Source of the DNA: Acridotheres tristis
Taxonomy: Eukaryota > Chordata > Aves > Passeriformes > Sturnidae
Direction of reading: 5' to 3'
Assembly: GCA_037013685.1 (NCBI GenBank)
Contig: CM072885.1
Location: forward strand, 71,387,285 to 71,451,284
DNA length: 64,000 bases
Part shown: positions 48,901 through 62,200 of the stretch, one piece after another
How positions within the stretch are numbered: the stretch's first letter is position 1
Layout of the letters: each line of letters starts with the position of its first letter
Position numbers and translations under genes: made by a program
Notes under the pieces: generated by a model
The model's input: only the letters and a program-made list of their open reading frames with translations
Told to the model about the DNA's origin: nothing
The model's database searches: none

Positions 48901-51900
48901 TAGCCTGGCTCCAAAAAGATGAGCCAGTCCATAATCCACAGAGGAACACTCTTTTCCACCCCAAATCTCTGTATCACAAGCAGCTAACTGAAATCAGTCC
49001 CACCACTAACTGCACAACTAAAGATATTTTAAATATTCATATGCAGCACCTTCCATAAGCACCACCATTCAGGACATCATTGATTTCTAGACAAAACCAA
49101 AAGCTTTTTAGAACCACCATGATCACTGTGACTATGATTTGCAGGCAGTTGAGGGAAACTGCTAATCTTTTGTTTGTGATTCTGCTTCTCATTAATATTC
49201 TTAGTGGGACTTTTAAATTGTAATTTTTTAAAATTTTTTTCCTCTTTGCTTCCTGGTTCTATTAGCTCTATTACACCCATAAGATTTAATGTATTTTCCC
49301 ATTTAAATGGGAAGATTTTAAAATGGATAAGGACACATTTGTGACCAATTTTTCTTAAAATGAGTTATTTAATTGCATTTTTTTTTTTGCCATTCAAAAA
49401 TGCATCTCAAAATGTATGAATTTTATGCCTTTTCAAAAAAACATCACATGCAAAAAAGCACTCAGTGCCAATGTTCCTATCTCCATAATTTACCTCACTC
49501 AGCTGAATCGACAGAGATATAATAGATCACACTTTTATCAGCCTTGTTGCCTTCCTCTCAGTTCTTTCCAATTAAAGTGGGCCACTCACCATGAACACAA
49601 CCAAAATCTGTGCCTTAGATATTCCAAACCCGAGCTGAATTCCCCAGAGCCTGGGAAATCTTGCTGAGGAGAGGATTGGATCCCAGAGCTCTGGGGTGCT
49701 GCCAGTGCTCAGGAGGGCTCAGGGAGGTTGGGGTTGAGGACTCCAGGCTGGGCTTTCTTCTCACCTGCAGGTCCCACTGCACTCAGCCCATCACTGCCCA
49801 AACTCCCAGGAATAGCTCAGAATTCCCAGGGAGATGGAGTGAGACTCTTTACAAAGGCATGACAGGACAAGGGGAAAGGGTTTCAAAGTGAAAGAGAATA
49901 AACCTGTGAATAGGTGAGACCCTACACAAATTTCATGAGCAAGGACTTTGGTCTACCAGACCAAAAATAAAGTAAAATCCTATTTTTTTCCCCACCAGAA
50001 AAGAAATAAAATATACAATGAATATTCCCTTACAACACAGGGAAAGCTTATTTGGAGAGTATAAATTTTGGCATACAAAGTCTCACCTCTCTTCCTTGCC
50101 CAAAAAAAAAAAAAAAATTTGATCAAACTGTATTTTTTTTCCCCTCCCCTAACAGACTCCAAATTTTATTAAGCTTAATGATAATTTCTGGCTTTATTTT
50201 TCACCTACACGTTTTGAAATGGTCGTTTTTATTCTACAGAATAGAATGATTTATGAATGACTTGCAACATGAGGGATTCTGCCACAGGAAGAGGGATTGC
50301 TCCTGTGAGAGCTGAGTAAATGCATAAATGTGTGACATCACATGCTTAGAATGTGCTCTCAGTCTTTTTTGTCTTGTCTTTAGGCCAATTGAATACTTTG
50401 GCTCTAAAGACATTATTAGAAATGTGAAGACTTCAGTCATACAGTTGATAATTGCTGACATTGTTCCTGCTTAATTACAAGTAGTTCTACTGGAAAAAAA
50501 AAAAAGATGGCAGGTGATTAAAAGCCATCCATTGTCCAAGTGTGTCTGCAAAGGGTTTAAGTAGGGATCCTCTCTTGTGAGGTTCTCATGGGAAAAGTAC
50601 CTCAAGCATTTCTGATAAATTATCAGATCTAAAAATCTAAATTGATTTTTGCTATCTAATTAATGTGTCAGTCTGAAAGTTACACTTCAGCGTAAGCCTG
50701 AGCAACTCTTGGTTGTCATTTGACCAATTTTACACCTGAAACTTTTCCAAAATAATTTTTCAAATTTATTTAACTTGTGATTCTTGGCAGAGCTGTGAAT
50801 ATTACCAACTTCCCTTTCTTATTTCAGTCTGACTCACTGACAGGTTTTAGAACAAGATCAGCAAGGATTTCAGAAACTATTGTGTTCCTGCTGGTTTTTT
50901 TTCCCCCATCTTCCTTTAAAATTTATTAGACTTCACATAAATTATTTACCATTCTATTGGTTGTCTGCAGTGAAGACAGCTGGAAAAACTGATAAAATGG
51001 AATTTCAATGTTTCTTGGCTTTTAAGTGAAATTCCAGTATCTATTACACACACCAAAAACTGCCTAAAAAAAAAAAAAGCAGGCTACAGAGTAGCCCGGG
51101 AGCTTTTTCACAAAGCTGGCAGGAGGCACATTTCTGCAGAGGAAACGTGAAACCTTCATTCAAAACAAGTGCCAGCCTTTGGAGCCACTCCAAAGGAAAG
51201 CTGAGTGCATTTGGGGAGCTCCATATGTTGGATTGTGGTGTCCCACCTATTTATGAAATATCTGCACATGAATTAGCTGGAACACGTCGCTCTGTGTGAA
51301 GATCAAATCAATGAAATTCAAGGGATAATATTAAAAAAAAGAAAAAAACAAGCAAACGAGTCCTCTAGTTTTCACTTGCTCAGGAGGCTTTTTTGGGCTG
51401 TTAAAGGCAGTAGAAAACAGCAATAACAGTTATTGACACAGAACCCAGGCAGGGTCAGATTTGAGACATTTTGGTTTGCACAGGTGAGGCATACCAAGAT
51501 CAAAATCACTTGGTTTCTCCTCTCTTGGTTGTTCCAAAAGTTAAAATCAGAACCAGTTAGAGACCTCTTTATCTCTCCTCTTTTCATGCATTATTTTTTA
51601 TCATATTTTGTCATATCATTGCACACGAGACTGAGCCACACAAGAGATGTGACAAAATGACCAAGCTGCATTTCAGTGTCACAGGCCAAAAAAACCATTA
51701 CAGTTAGGAAAAAAACCCCACCCTACAAATCCAACCTTCACAGCAGCACATTCATTTTATGTACACTCCAAAAAGCACATATGGGATCTTCTGAAACAAA
51801 ATTCTGTAGCTGCCACGCTGTGACTTTGTCCTGTCACTCGTGACATGTTTTGGTCATTCCTGTAACTCATGACATGTTTTGGTCATTCCTGTAGAGAGTT

Positions 51901-54821
51901 TTGATAAGTGTATAATGTTTCCTAGTGCATGGAAATGCCATATTCAAAAGGATATTTAAGTCTTTCTCTTTTTATTTTCACTAAGGCTTGCTTTTGTTTC
52001 AGATTTTTGGTTGTTTTTCTCAGTCGAGATAAAACAGCTGATATCATTTTGTTTAAATAACTGTCCTGAATTTTCTTTCCCTGCATAAATCTTTTCATTT
52101 CATTTTATTTACTAAATAAAAAGGAGACATGGATACAACTAAACCAGTTCTTTCCAGTGCCTCACTGCAGTTGTATGCAGAAGGCATACTAATTTTCACA
52201 GACTATGAAAAGTGTGAGATTTTCTCCATAAAAACCTTTTTCCACAAAACCTCCCGTTCTTATGAGTCTCAATTTTCAGAGAGTGCACAGTGATATCCAA
52301 AAGCTATTTTGTGGAAACTCTGGACTTTTTACTGAGGTTTTTTCGAACTTGCCTTGCTCTGGAAATTAGGTTTTACACAATTACATGTCTCATCCTAAGC
52401 CCCAACAAATCTTGAGCGTGTTGGACCATTTCATCTTGCTTTAGCTGAGTGCCAGGCTGCTCCAAGTTAATATGTTCCAAGCAATTTAGAGAAAATTGCT
52501 GGCAAGGTACTGGCAAGAAGAGAACACTCTTTTGGGTCAGTCACTAAGGGAAGTGAAGGAGTAACTCAATTCTCATAATTACAAGATGCAGGGGCCTGGC
52601 AGGCAGGATTATGTGTAGGTTTGAACAAAAACGAATGTATTTTCTTTGCCCAGCCAGAAAAGTTGTGGATGTTAAAGGAGCTTAAAGGCAAACTTGCAGG
52701 TGTGGGGAGGAGAAGGGAGTTAAAGGGAAGAGGGGGCATAGGAGAAATCTGAGAGTCCTTTGAAGAGTTTTAGGGAAGTGGAGAAAGGGTCTGGAGGGAT
52801 CACTTCTGTGCATGGGCTGCAAAGCACAAAGGCAGGGAGGCAGGAAAGGTGTGTGAATTATACAGACCTGGGGCAAACATAAAAAATCCAAAATCTGTGT
52901 TAAATCAGTGGAAGGTCATCAGGAAATTCACTGAGATCCACTCACTTTGGGAGCTGCACTGTGAAGAGCAGCTGTATTTCTGCCAAAGTTATCTAAAGAT
53001 TAGGGAATCAAGAACAGAGCTAACACAGCTTGGAAATAATATATGTGGAGAATTATTTTTTAATCAGCCTATTCCCATGTGAAAAATGGAGGGGGTTTTA
53101 AGTGAAGATGCAAATAAAGTGACCAAGAGGGCAGATATAACCACTTCCTGCATATTTTTAATTCTCCCAGGAAGAGCCCCAAACCCCCCATGCACCAAAT
53201 GTCATATGTTTTGCATACTAATGTTTAGAATGACTTCTCATTAAAGTACACTCTGAGTAAACAGTGTAGTAATTTGGAAGTCTTCAGCCTTGCCTGTGAT
53301 CTAACAAATGGATATTCTTTGCAGAGATAAGTGTGGAGATTTACAGACAAGAAAGAAAACTAGAAAATTGCAGCATGATAAGACTGGGAGATGATTTCAG
53401 TTTTAAATTAAGGACCTCTGGCAATTGCTTCTTCTAAGCATGAAACAGACTTCCTAGTTTTTAATGGCAATATATAGTGTAGATAGCAATGACAGAGTGC
53501 AGCACAGCAGGTAAATAATGCAGACATCACACCAGGTGTGGATGAACCACAAGGACAGAAAATAATCCAACCAATTTCACACAGTGTGGTAATGAGAAGA
53601 TGCTTGGATAGTCCAGCCCAAGTCTAAATCTGCACTGAAAATAAGCATTTATAAGGACACAGAAACAAGTAAAAATTTATGCTAAGTGGCAATTTTTATA
53701 CTCCTTGTGTAGTTATGCAAAACTCTACCCCGCTGCAGCAGCCAGGATGGAGAAGGCAACTTGTGACAGGAGAAAGGAAACAAGTGGAATAGGAAGGCTG
53801 GAGCAAAGGTGACTCCAGGGCCCTACAGGCAGAGTGAAATCTGTGCCTGTCCTTGGCTCAGTGTGTTGTTTGAACATCACAAGGTGAACCCAGACCTGCC
53901 ACGTCTCAAAGTGCCCTGCTCACCCCACAGTCCCCTCGGGTGGCCTTGGCAAACACTCAGAGACACAAAATACATGTGGAATATATAAATATATATATAT
54001 TGTGTCTACTTTACCTAGGGCTGAAGAAGATGCAGCAGGAAGACACAGAAAAATATTCTGAAACTGAGAATCTTTTAAACTGAAGAGCAAACAGATGAAA
54101 GTAAAATTGACTCTAAAGCCATTTAAAAGGACAAAATGCTTACAGGTGAGAGGTTTTTCAAAGCCTGCTGGGTACAGAAGTCATGCCATTATTTTTAACA
54201 AATTCAAAGAAATAACAGTCAATGAAGAGAAGCAGAAGGTATCATTGTTTTGTTGCTCAGGAAACTAACGTGTTTTGCACTGGAAATTCAGATGTTAGAT
54301 GTGAATTGCATTGCTATAAAGTCTGGAGGCTCCCAGCAGCCCCTGGGTGCTGTGCTGACCAGGAGTGTCTGAGTTTTCCCTTGTGTAGCATATCCTGATA
54401 TCCTGGGAATATTCTGGGAATTTTTGGCACTACTGTCAATTGCTGTGCTCACATCTCCTGCAAACCCACAGAACCTTCAGAAGAAACTTCCATTGCTGAC
54501 TAATGGGAGCTTAAAAATGTTGAATCGTTATTGGTGCTTTTCTTAATATCCAAAAAGGTAGTTTAAAGAAATTAGGAAAATATAATAAATTGACTATCTG
54601 AGATAAGAAACAGCTATTTAACACCAAGTGATATCTATGATTACTAGGGATGAAAAACTGATGGGATACGTGGGTTGAAGGAAAATTTTATATAACAAAA
54701 AATTAAAATAATGCCCCTGGGGGTAAATATGTAACCTACATTCCACCAAAATATTATAGGAAGCAAAAAACTCTTGTACCTGTAAAGCCTAGAAGTCAAT
54801 AATCTCTGCAAAGATACATAC
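45953..54821 (-). other. PLCZ1 intron, 8.9 kb
   Basis: No exon or repeat family was recognised apart from a 29-bp tandem duplication at 51832-51889, short homopolymers, and a TATATA tract near 53987-54000. The open frame on the - strand at 54644-54832 overlaps the real exon region in another frame and is not a gene. Confidence 0.7.
51832..51889. repeat. 29-bp tandem duplication, two copies
   Basis: Copies at 51832-51860 and 51861-51889 share GACATGTTTTGGTCATTCC exactly and differ at two positions in the first ten bases. Confidence 0.9.
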
Positions 54822-54938
54822 CCATTTGACACCCTATATTCCAGAATTCTTGAGGATTATAATTTGAAGAGGTCATTCTTGTTCCCTTGGGGTAAATTCT
54901 TGTAATAAATCTTGTGGTATGTGAAATAAACTCTTTAG
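54822..54938 (-). CDS. PLCZ1: PLCZ1 coding exon: Y-box core with PIP2-binding residues
   Basis: The acceptor on the - strand is CTGTTTATCAG and the donor is ATGG|GTATGT. Two bases complete an alanine codon, 38 codons follow and one base starts the valine codon of the next exon. It reads [33 protein letters not shown] and IGCQM. The ITRIYP motif supplies the arginine and tyrosine which in PLC delta-1 (Arg549 and Tyr551) bind the inositol phosphate head group. [14 protein letters not shown] is the core Y-box signature. Most delta isoforms have DSSNY where this protein has TSSNY, a mild difference. The exon is too short to appear as a long open frame and was found by motif search. Confidence 0.95.
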
Positions 54939-56378
54939 CTGATAAACAGAAGGATAAAATCTTGGTAAGAAAACCTTTGTTGTTAAAGAAGTCCTATTTG
55001 AATGAATAATAAAAATGCAGTAATTTGATCCAGCATTTTTTATCCCAATATTATATCAATGTATTCTATTTTAACGTTAATATATGGTCCACTCTGAGCT
55101 ATGCCTAAAATCCTATTTTGAAACCTGAATATTTTGTGTGTATTTCAATCTGACAGTATTTCTGTATATAGTGCAGATTTTTGTAAGAAGTTCATTGACC
55201 AAAAATCATTCCTTGACTGCAATATTCTGTTTCTTCCCCTTTTTAGAGAGTAAACAGATCATTTCTACACTAAAGCCCACTGTGTTCTCATGGGAAACTA
55301 AGACACAGAACAGGAAACTGCACAATAGTTTCCTCATTCTGTAATAGCTCAAAATGAAAAAAAAAAAATCATCTCTAGATGATCTTGGCTTGTTTGCTGT
55401 TTGGAGGTTTGAAGTAAATGACTAAATTATATTAAGATCAGGGAAGAGCAGATTTTTTGATTATTAATCTTAAATAAGCCTCAGAAGATGTTAACTGTTG
55501 ATGCACGTTGTTTTTCCTTCTGCTGGCAGTGTTCCCTCCTTTCTCATCTGTGGGCTTGGAGCACAGGGATGTGGGAAACTTCAGATGACTTTTATCTGCA
55601 CAATTCCTTCTTCAGCAATTCAACAAAAATCTGCATTCCCAGGGTCATCTCTCTGATCTATTCCATTCTCCTCTCATTTTTTGTTTGTTTAGGGCTTTTT
55701 TTTTCCTTTGGTTGATTTTGGTTTGGTTTGTTATTTGGAGGTGGTTTTTTTTTTTTTATTTAAGTGGAGGGGAAGGAGGAATTCTAGAATTTTCTTAACC
55801 CTCCCTCAGGCAGCTGGAATTCCAAGAGCAGAGGCTGCACCAAATGGAGATGCTCCAACACAGAATAATTTTGGAATAATCCAGCTTGGCTGGGATGAAA
55901 GGTCTGGCCCAGTGGGGCAAGCTGGGCTTTATCCATCCCATTCCTGAGCAGAGTTTTATCTGCAGCTCTCACCAAGGCCAGGGCACTGCCCAGACAACTC
56001 CACCCAGTTCTAAACCCAGATATTGGCAAGGGCAGGGAGGAAGGGCAGTGAAATTTATTCCACACTTTTTCAAGTACTGACTGCAAGCCCTAAATTATTT
56101 GGTGCAGGAAACAGTGACTCAAAAGGCAGACATACATTTTGTAGACCGTGTTAATATTTGTTCTTATAAAAATACACGGAATTTAAAAAGTTGAATTTCA
56201 ATATGCCTCACAAAACCAACAGAAATTAAAAAAAAAAAAAAAAAGTTATGCAAAAGATATTTGTAAAACAGTGTTATACAAAGAACCAAATAAAATAATA
56301 CAGCAGGTGATTCATAAAATTTTAACCCTTCCAATGCCATAGCAACAATGGAACTTCCAACTGATGAACTCAATTTAC
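54939..56378 (-). other. PLCZ1 intron
   Basis: This 1.4 kb intron contains moderately GC-rich sequence (55784-56080), T runs, and no recognised element. Confidence 0.75.
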
Positions 56379-56535
56379 CTGAATTTTTTGCAAGTTTTCG
56401 TGCTGCACTCTCTCCAATGGAATTATTTTCATAGCATTTCTGATGCTGCAGAGAATGGTCAAAGCTCACAAACTTCTGAGATTTGGTATAAACCACAAGG
56501 TCTGACAATGCAAGGGAAATCCTTGTCTTCTTCAC
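56379..56535 (-). CDS. PLCZ1: PLCZ1 coding exon: start of Y box
   Basis: The acceptor on the - strand is ATGGTTATTAG and the donor is TCAG|GTAAAT. It starts in phase 0, with 52 codons plus one base. It reads [66 protein letters not shown] opens the Y box of delta and zeta PLCs, and NNSIGE-(A)RKL carries the conserved serine (Ser522 in PLC delta-1) that contacts the lipid head group. The lysine-rich VKKTR start continues the basic end of the X-Y linker. Joining to the next exon gives KNSAKEF. Confidence 0.95.
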
Positions 56536-59030
56536 CTAATAACCATCAGGTGAATAAAAAAGTCACAAAAAATGTATATTTCATTGTTATTAATATTAAT
56601 AACTCAGAGAAACAATCGTTTTGGATGTATAAAGCATGAGAAAATACGTCAGAGTTAATGAATTTAATAAATATGACCTTTAATAGTGAGACTTGATGCA
56701 CTGAGAGAAAACTGAGGTTATTGTGTCCATGTTTACCATAATAATCACAGGGTGAGTAAATAGATGTTTCCTAGCAGAATCTTCTGGAGAGCTTTACCAT
56801 TTTCCTGCCTCTAAGACTGGTTGGAAAATAACATCATTTTTTAACATTACCCCTTAAAAACAGACCTCCAACTTTTTATTTATAAATATATAAAGTACTA
56901 GAAAAGACCAACAGCATAAACTCGCTTATAAAATGTAGAATTAACAGGAAAATGTTTACACTATGCCAAGCAAATTAGTCAAAGGCAAGTTCCTCTAAGC
57001 ATTGCTCTGAAGTGAGGAAAACTTTTCTTCTTGATTAAGGTCGAAAGTTCTCTCACCAAAACCTGAATTGAGTCTTGCTCCATCACCAAAAGAAGCAAAA
57101 GTGACAGAAATTTTAGCAGGATCTCCTCCCTTACAGCGAGGCACTAAATGACCTCTTCATTTCCCTTAGAATAACTCGTCAGCTAATTGGGGGCAGAGAG
57201 GGGTTGCTGCTCGTCATGTTTGCATTCCACTGCAGCTTTTGAAGGCAAATTCTCCTCTGACAAGATAATAGAGGAAATCAGCATCACTGGGGTGTTGTGA
57301 CCTTTTTTTTTTTTTTTTTAAATGTATGAGATGATATTTTTTGTTTGGATTTAGAGGATTATTAGTTTTTTTATTTATATTACAGTTTTACAGACTGTGA
57401 GTCCTACAGTACTTTAAGTTAAACTAAAAATGGTATTTTTTTTTACAAGGTTTTTTAAGGGTAAACTGCTTAATTATGAAATGCTACTTAAATTATTTTT
57501 ATTTTTAAACTTAATAACTAACTACCTGTGGCTTGCAATGCAGACTTTTCTACTTAATTACACAATATTACTTAAACTCGTGAAGAAGAAGGTGATTTTG
57601 TCTTAAAACTTTCATTTTGCTTTATATATATATATATTACTTTAAGTTTTTCACTATGTGATATTGCACCCTTTTATTTAAACTACACACTTCTGATTTT
57701 AGATTTATTATTTAATTTTGGAAGTCTTCTGCACAGCTCCAGGTTAAATGCAGAGTTCTCCTGGGGGTTAGTCCTTGTTAGCACAGGAAGGGTAAAATTT
57801 TAGTGCTCGGGGTTCCAACACTTGGAATCTTGGCTGCAGGTTCAAATGTTCCCCCACCCTCCCATAAAGCAACACAGTGGGACAAGACAAACACTGCAAC
57901 AGAGAGGCTGGAAACCCTTTTCTCTTCTGCCTGTGAAACGTGAGCAGATAGTTTTTTTGTTGTTGCTGTTTATGTGGGATGAATTCTCGTCCCTAACACG
58001 GTCCTACAAATACACGTGAAACCTGTTGCCTGGAAAGTTGGCCTTTCCTGCTCTAAGGACACTCCATCCTTCCTCAGAATTTTTCCTTTTTATGTCCCTA
58101 TGTCAGATGGGATGTGAAAGAACCCAAAACTTTCACCATCCAATCACATTTAAAAAAGAGACTCTGAGCAGGGTGGGCTCTGAGGAGCGAGGCCAGTTTA
58201 GCCACGTTCAGGAAATCAGAGCAGGATGTGCAAGAGGGACTGGACACAGCAGCTTAACTTTAAGTGAAGTTTCAACTTTAAAAAGTTGAACAAAGCAATT
58301 TCAACCCTGATGAAGCAACAGATTTTCCACAGTAGAGAATTATACTTGGTTGACAATTTGAGTTCCAGGAAGGAGATTACACCCAATTTTTACACTTCTT
58401 TCAGAAATAGTGCTTAATGTTAAGTCTCTGCGTGATAAATGTAAAAATACTTCTTCAATTCTAAGTGCTGAAAAAATGTTTCAGCACAGCTTGGAGCGTG
58501 CACCTCATTTAATGCAAAAAATCTGAAAGAAAACCAGAAGAAAATAGGAGAATCTATCTGTCTTAAAAACAGACTTGGGGAAGAAATAATTAACTCTGCC
58601 TGTTGTCATCAGGAACTGCTCCAAGTGTTCTCCATGCACAGTTCCAGGAGGGCCATGGCACCAACAAAACATTTGGGTAACTTCATCTTAAATCTCCTGT
58701 GGTACTGAGCACCTGGGACAAGCACAGGGCTTGAAAGAGGAAAATCTGCTTGAAATTCAAGATGGGAGCACAGGGAGGAGTTGTTTTTTAGTTGGATGAT
58801 AAAATGGGGTACAGTCTCACTTGTCTTATAATAGGAAAACTCTGAAAACTTGAGCTAAAGCTTGCAATTTTCAAATGCACTGATCTTAGTAACGTTCAAG
58901 TTTCCCTTTTAAATTTAGTCTCTATTTTAAGATGATACAGTCCTTCTTAAAAAGAAAAAAAAATAAAAATAAAACCACCACAACAACAAAAACCTATGTA
59001 TTCCCCATATTTAATTGAAGCAAAAGTTAC
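56536..59030 (-). other. PLCZ1 intron
   Basis: This 2.5 kb intron is AT-rich with a poly-T run near 57303-57320 and a TA dinucleotide tract near 57625-57637. Nothing else is recognised. Confidence 0.75.
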
Positions 59031-59258
59031 CCTTGTTTTTTTTTGAGGTAGGATTGAAGGCCTAGAGTCTCCTCTTCTCTTGGCAGGACTCCTTGGTGGC
59101 TGAAGGGTTAACATGTCCTCTCTGTCCTCGTCGTCTGACTGGACATCAGAGTCTGACATCTCCTCTGACTCGTCATGGTAGTCATCCTCCATCCTCAGCA
59201 GGCTTTCCTCAAGTGTCCCAACTTTTTTATTTTTTATCAGAACTTTGAATTTTAGTGC
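59031..59258 (-). CDS. PLCZ1: PLCZ1 coding exon: X-Y linker
   Basis: The acceptor on the - strand is CCTTTTCTCTAG and the donor is AGG|GTAACT. It starts and ends in phase 0, exactly 76 codons. It begins ALKFKVLIKNKKVGTLEE, matching the end of the X box ((LPSPE)-ALKFKILVKNKK in the family). A 26-residue segment from MEDDYHDE to EDRED then has 15 acidic residues. It ends basic: PRSPAKRRGDSRPSILPQ and KKTR. In PLC delta an acidic linker blocks the active site. In mammalian PLC zeta the linker is short of acid and is basic. This linker combines an acidic block and a basic end. The next exon continues VKKTR. Confidence 0.92.
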
Positions 59259-62200
59259 CTAGAGAAAAGGGGTTGGACAATAGTTACTAGAATGATGTAG
59301 GTTTTCATCTCTTGGTATTATTTTACCATTTCTCTTCCAAGTTTATTAATGAAAGTTTATAACGAAGTGAGCTTACAAATGAAGAAAATAGACATGAGTG
59401 AGGCAGAAGCCAAAGCCAAATAAACCAAACAGAATGTGGGGATCAAAGTACACAACAGAATGAGAATATCTAACCCCAGGACAGGAAAAACCTGCTCTCC
59501 ACCACAGCTGCACAGATGCTGAAAGTATGAAAAGATAAAAGTAAGAAGTTAAGTAAGAGCCAAAGGTGATAGCCAGGCAAGATGAGGAAGGTATTTGTTT
59601 TTTACTGTGACTAAATGTATTTATATGTATATACACACACTTAAAGGTGTGTCTGATATTAATTTGGAATGTTTTCATCTATCATTGAGCTGCAGGAAAT
59701 TTGTTATTCTATTAATGCCTTTGTGCATGTCTGTCTTGTGTACCAAATTGAAACTTTGATTTTTAACTTGTGTTATTTTACAGTAAATCCTTATGCTGAC
59801 CTCACCTGGCCAGGTGATTTTGCCTAAGCAGTTTCTCTATTTTTAAATGGCCATGTATCAACCTCCATAATATATAAAATAGAGGAGGAAAAACATCATT
59901 GAATTTTATTGCTTTCATCTATGCAACAGAATCCTATGAGTATATATTTCACTTTGATTTACAAAATTATATTAATAGTAAAGCTGCTAATATGTAACAG
60001 ACATTCAGCTCTACATCTGTACACAGGAGCTGCCAGTGAGTAACAGGACCTGAATAAAGTGATCCACAAAAATATTCCTAAAATTTCCTATGCTCTAGTG
60101 AATAGGAAAATTGCACTACTGGGAGTGGCAGGAACAAGGAACAAATAATTTCACAATAAAGGAAAGGAAACTGCAATGCTGTGTTTTAAGGGCTCCATTA
60201 AGTAAATATGGAATGTAGGGATGATGGAAACACGTAAACCCAAAGGTTTATAATGGAATCCAGAGCCATGGGCAAGGATAGAGATATTCCATTTATTTCC
60301 TTGGCAAGCTCCATTGCTCCTGATCCCCTTAGCTCTGCACATCTGCTGTTGTCTTTGCCAGGGGGATGAGACATCCCATGCCCAGCCTCTCCCCATGCCC
60401 TGGCTCTGCACTGCTGACTCACAAAAGGGATCACTTATCACTTCCTTATTGAGAAATTCTTTCTTTTTTTTTTTCCCCCCTGTGATATTTTTAGAAGAGT
60501 TTTAATATGATTAATGCTGCTCATATTTTTAAAGACTTCTGAATTTGCTTTTGCATGCTCACATTTCCCAATATTTAAAAGCAATTCTATCCGCTTTTGG
60601 TCTTGTATTTCGTTATTCACAGGAAGACTTAATTCTACAAATGAGAAAGAAAACCAAAAACATAAACATTTCTTTCCTGGTATACAAGGGAAGAAAAAAC
60701 TTTCTATGCTTACATTACTACCTCCTATATGCAAACCTAAGCAAGAAAAGACCCCAGTGTAGGTGTGTAATGATATAAAAATGGCTCATGATGTTTTAAG
60801 TCAGTCTCTAAAATTCTGTTGACTAGCTGTTAGCAAAAATGTAAACACGCTGAGGTAGGAGAAGTTTTAAAGGTTTATTTTGTTTTGTTTTCTACAAAGA
60901 TTAACATTTTGAAATGATGGCTCTTTTTAGAAAGAGTCACCAAAAAATACCCCAACAGTCCGAAAATTTGCTATTTTTTGGCCAGAAGCAACTTCCAAAA
61001 ATAGTTACCCCCAATCATTGAAAGTGAAACATAGAGTAAAAAAAAAAATGACATTGGTTAAAAAAAAATGACATGGTTAAAAAAATCACTGATGTGAAAT
61101 CTGGGATCTTTAATTGGCAATCAGCACTGCTAAACATGTGACACCTTTTTCTCTGCATGTCCAAGTCCTCTAAGAGAGCTGAAAAGCCATTTAATGAGCT
61201 GAAAGTCTGAGCATTCCCTACAACTGCTCCTTTCTAGTTTTGTTATGAAAGGCAAAATATGTCAAAAATAAATTTGCTCTTTACTTCTATATAAATTGCA
61301 AGCATAATAAAAAATTAAAATATGTAAAACATAATAGGACTTCCCTAGAGCGTAGTGGGACTTCAAGGCTGGCATAAGCAAAAGCCTCAAAGTACAATCA
61401 ACTGGAACAAATATTTACATAATTAAATGAACAAAACTTTTTTTCTTGTACATTCTGGTTAATGTGATGCACAACACAAATCAGCTGAAGTAATGCCAAG
61501 TTTCCAAAACAAAAATCCCAAGCACTTTGGATCAGGCAAATCCACCTATTGACCACTGCAATTAATGTAAAAATTCAGTCCTCAGAAAAGTAAGGAATAA
61601 ACCCTGGATTTAAGTCATAAGTATTAAAAAAAAAAAAAAAAGAAAGAATAGTTTCTCCTGTTTAAATTTAGCTCGTTCTCTCTTCTCCTCTCCTCACCAA
61701 CTGTAGGTGCTTACTTAGGGGAATATCAAGTCCTGAAAATCTTGCTAAGTAACAAGGTTAAAATCTCTTCTGAGTTTTACATAATATTCTATTTCGAGAT
61801 TTATACTGCTGTCTTAAACACCGATGTAGGGTGAAGATACAACACCTCTTGTGAAGTCTAACACAGGGAAAGGTTTTGAGACAATGACAAGATTTGTTAA
61901 GTACAACTGTTAAAAAAAAAAGCCAGCTATCTTTAACAATTCAAGAGAATCACACTTAGTGAAGTGTGAATGGATGTCTTTGTGGCAGCCTTATAAATCA
62001 CAGTTCTCAAGATACTTTAAATCAATACTGCCAGCAGTGTCTGAGCTCTAGGTAAACAGATAGTAATTATATCAGGAGCAGCATTTTAGCTACCTCATAA
62101 AAAGTTCTCGTACAACACATTTACCCTACCCTGAAAATTCCACTTCTGTGCTGTGCTCTGGAGCAGATGTCAGATCAGTCTGGTCCAAAGCTAAACAGCT

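Noticed and set aside
54644..54832. Open frame with WWNVG resembling the PLC Y-box WNVG
   Set aside because: Surrounding residues do not match. The true WN-(I)GCQ motif lies in the exon at 54822-54938.
60506..60620. Possible exon on the - strand (LSLPVNNEIQDQKRIELL)
   Set aside because: Splice-like ends exist but the peptide is not PLC-like and it has no partner exon.
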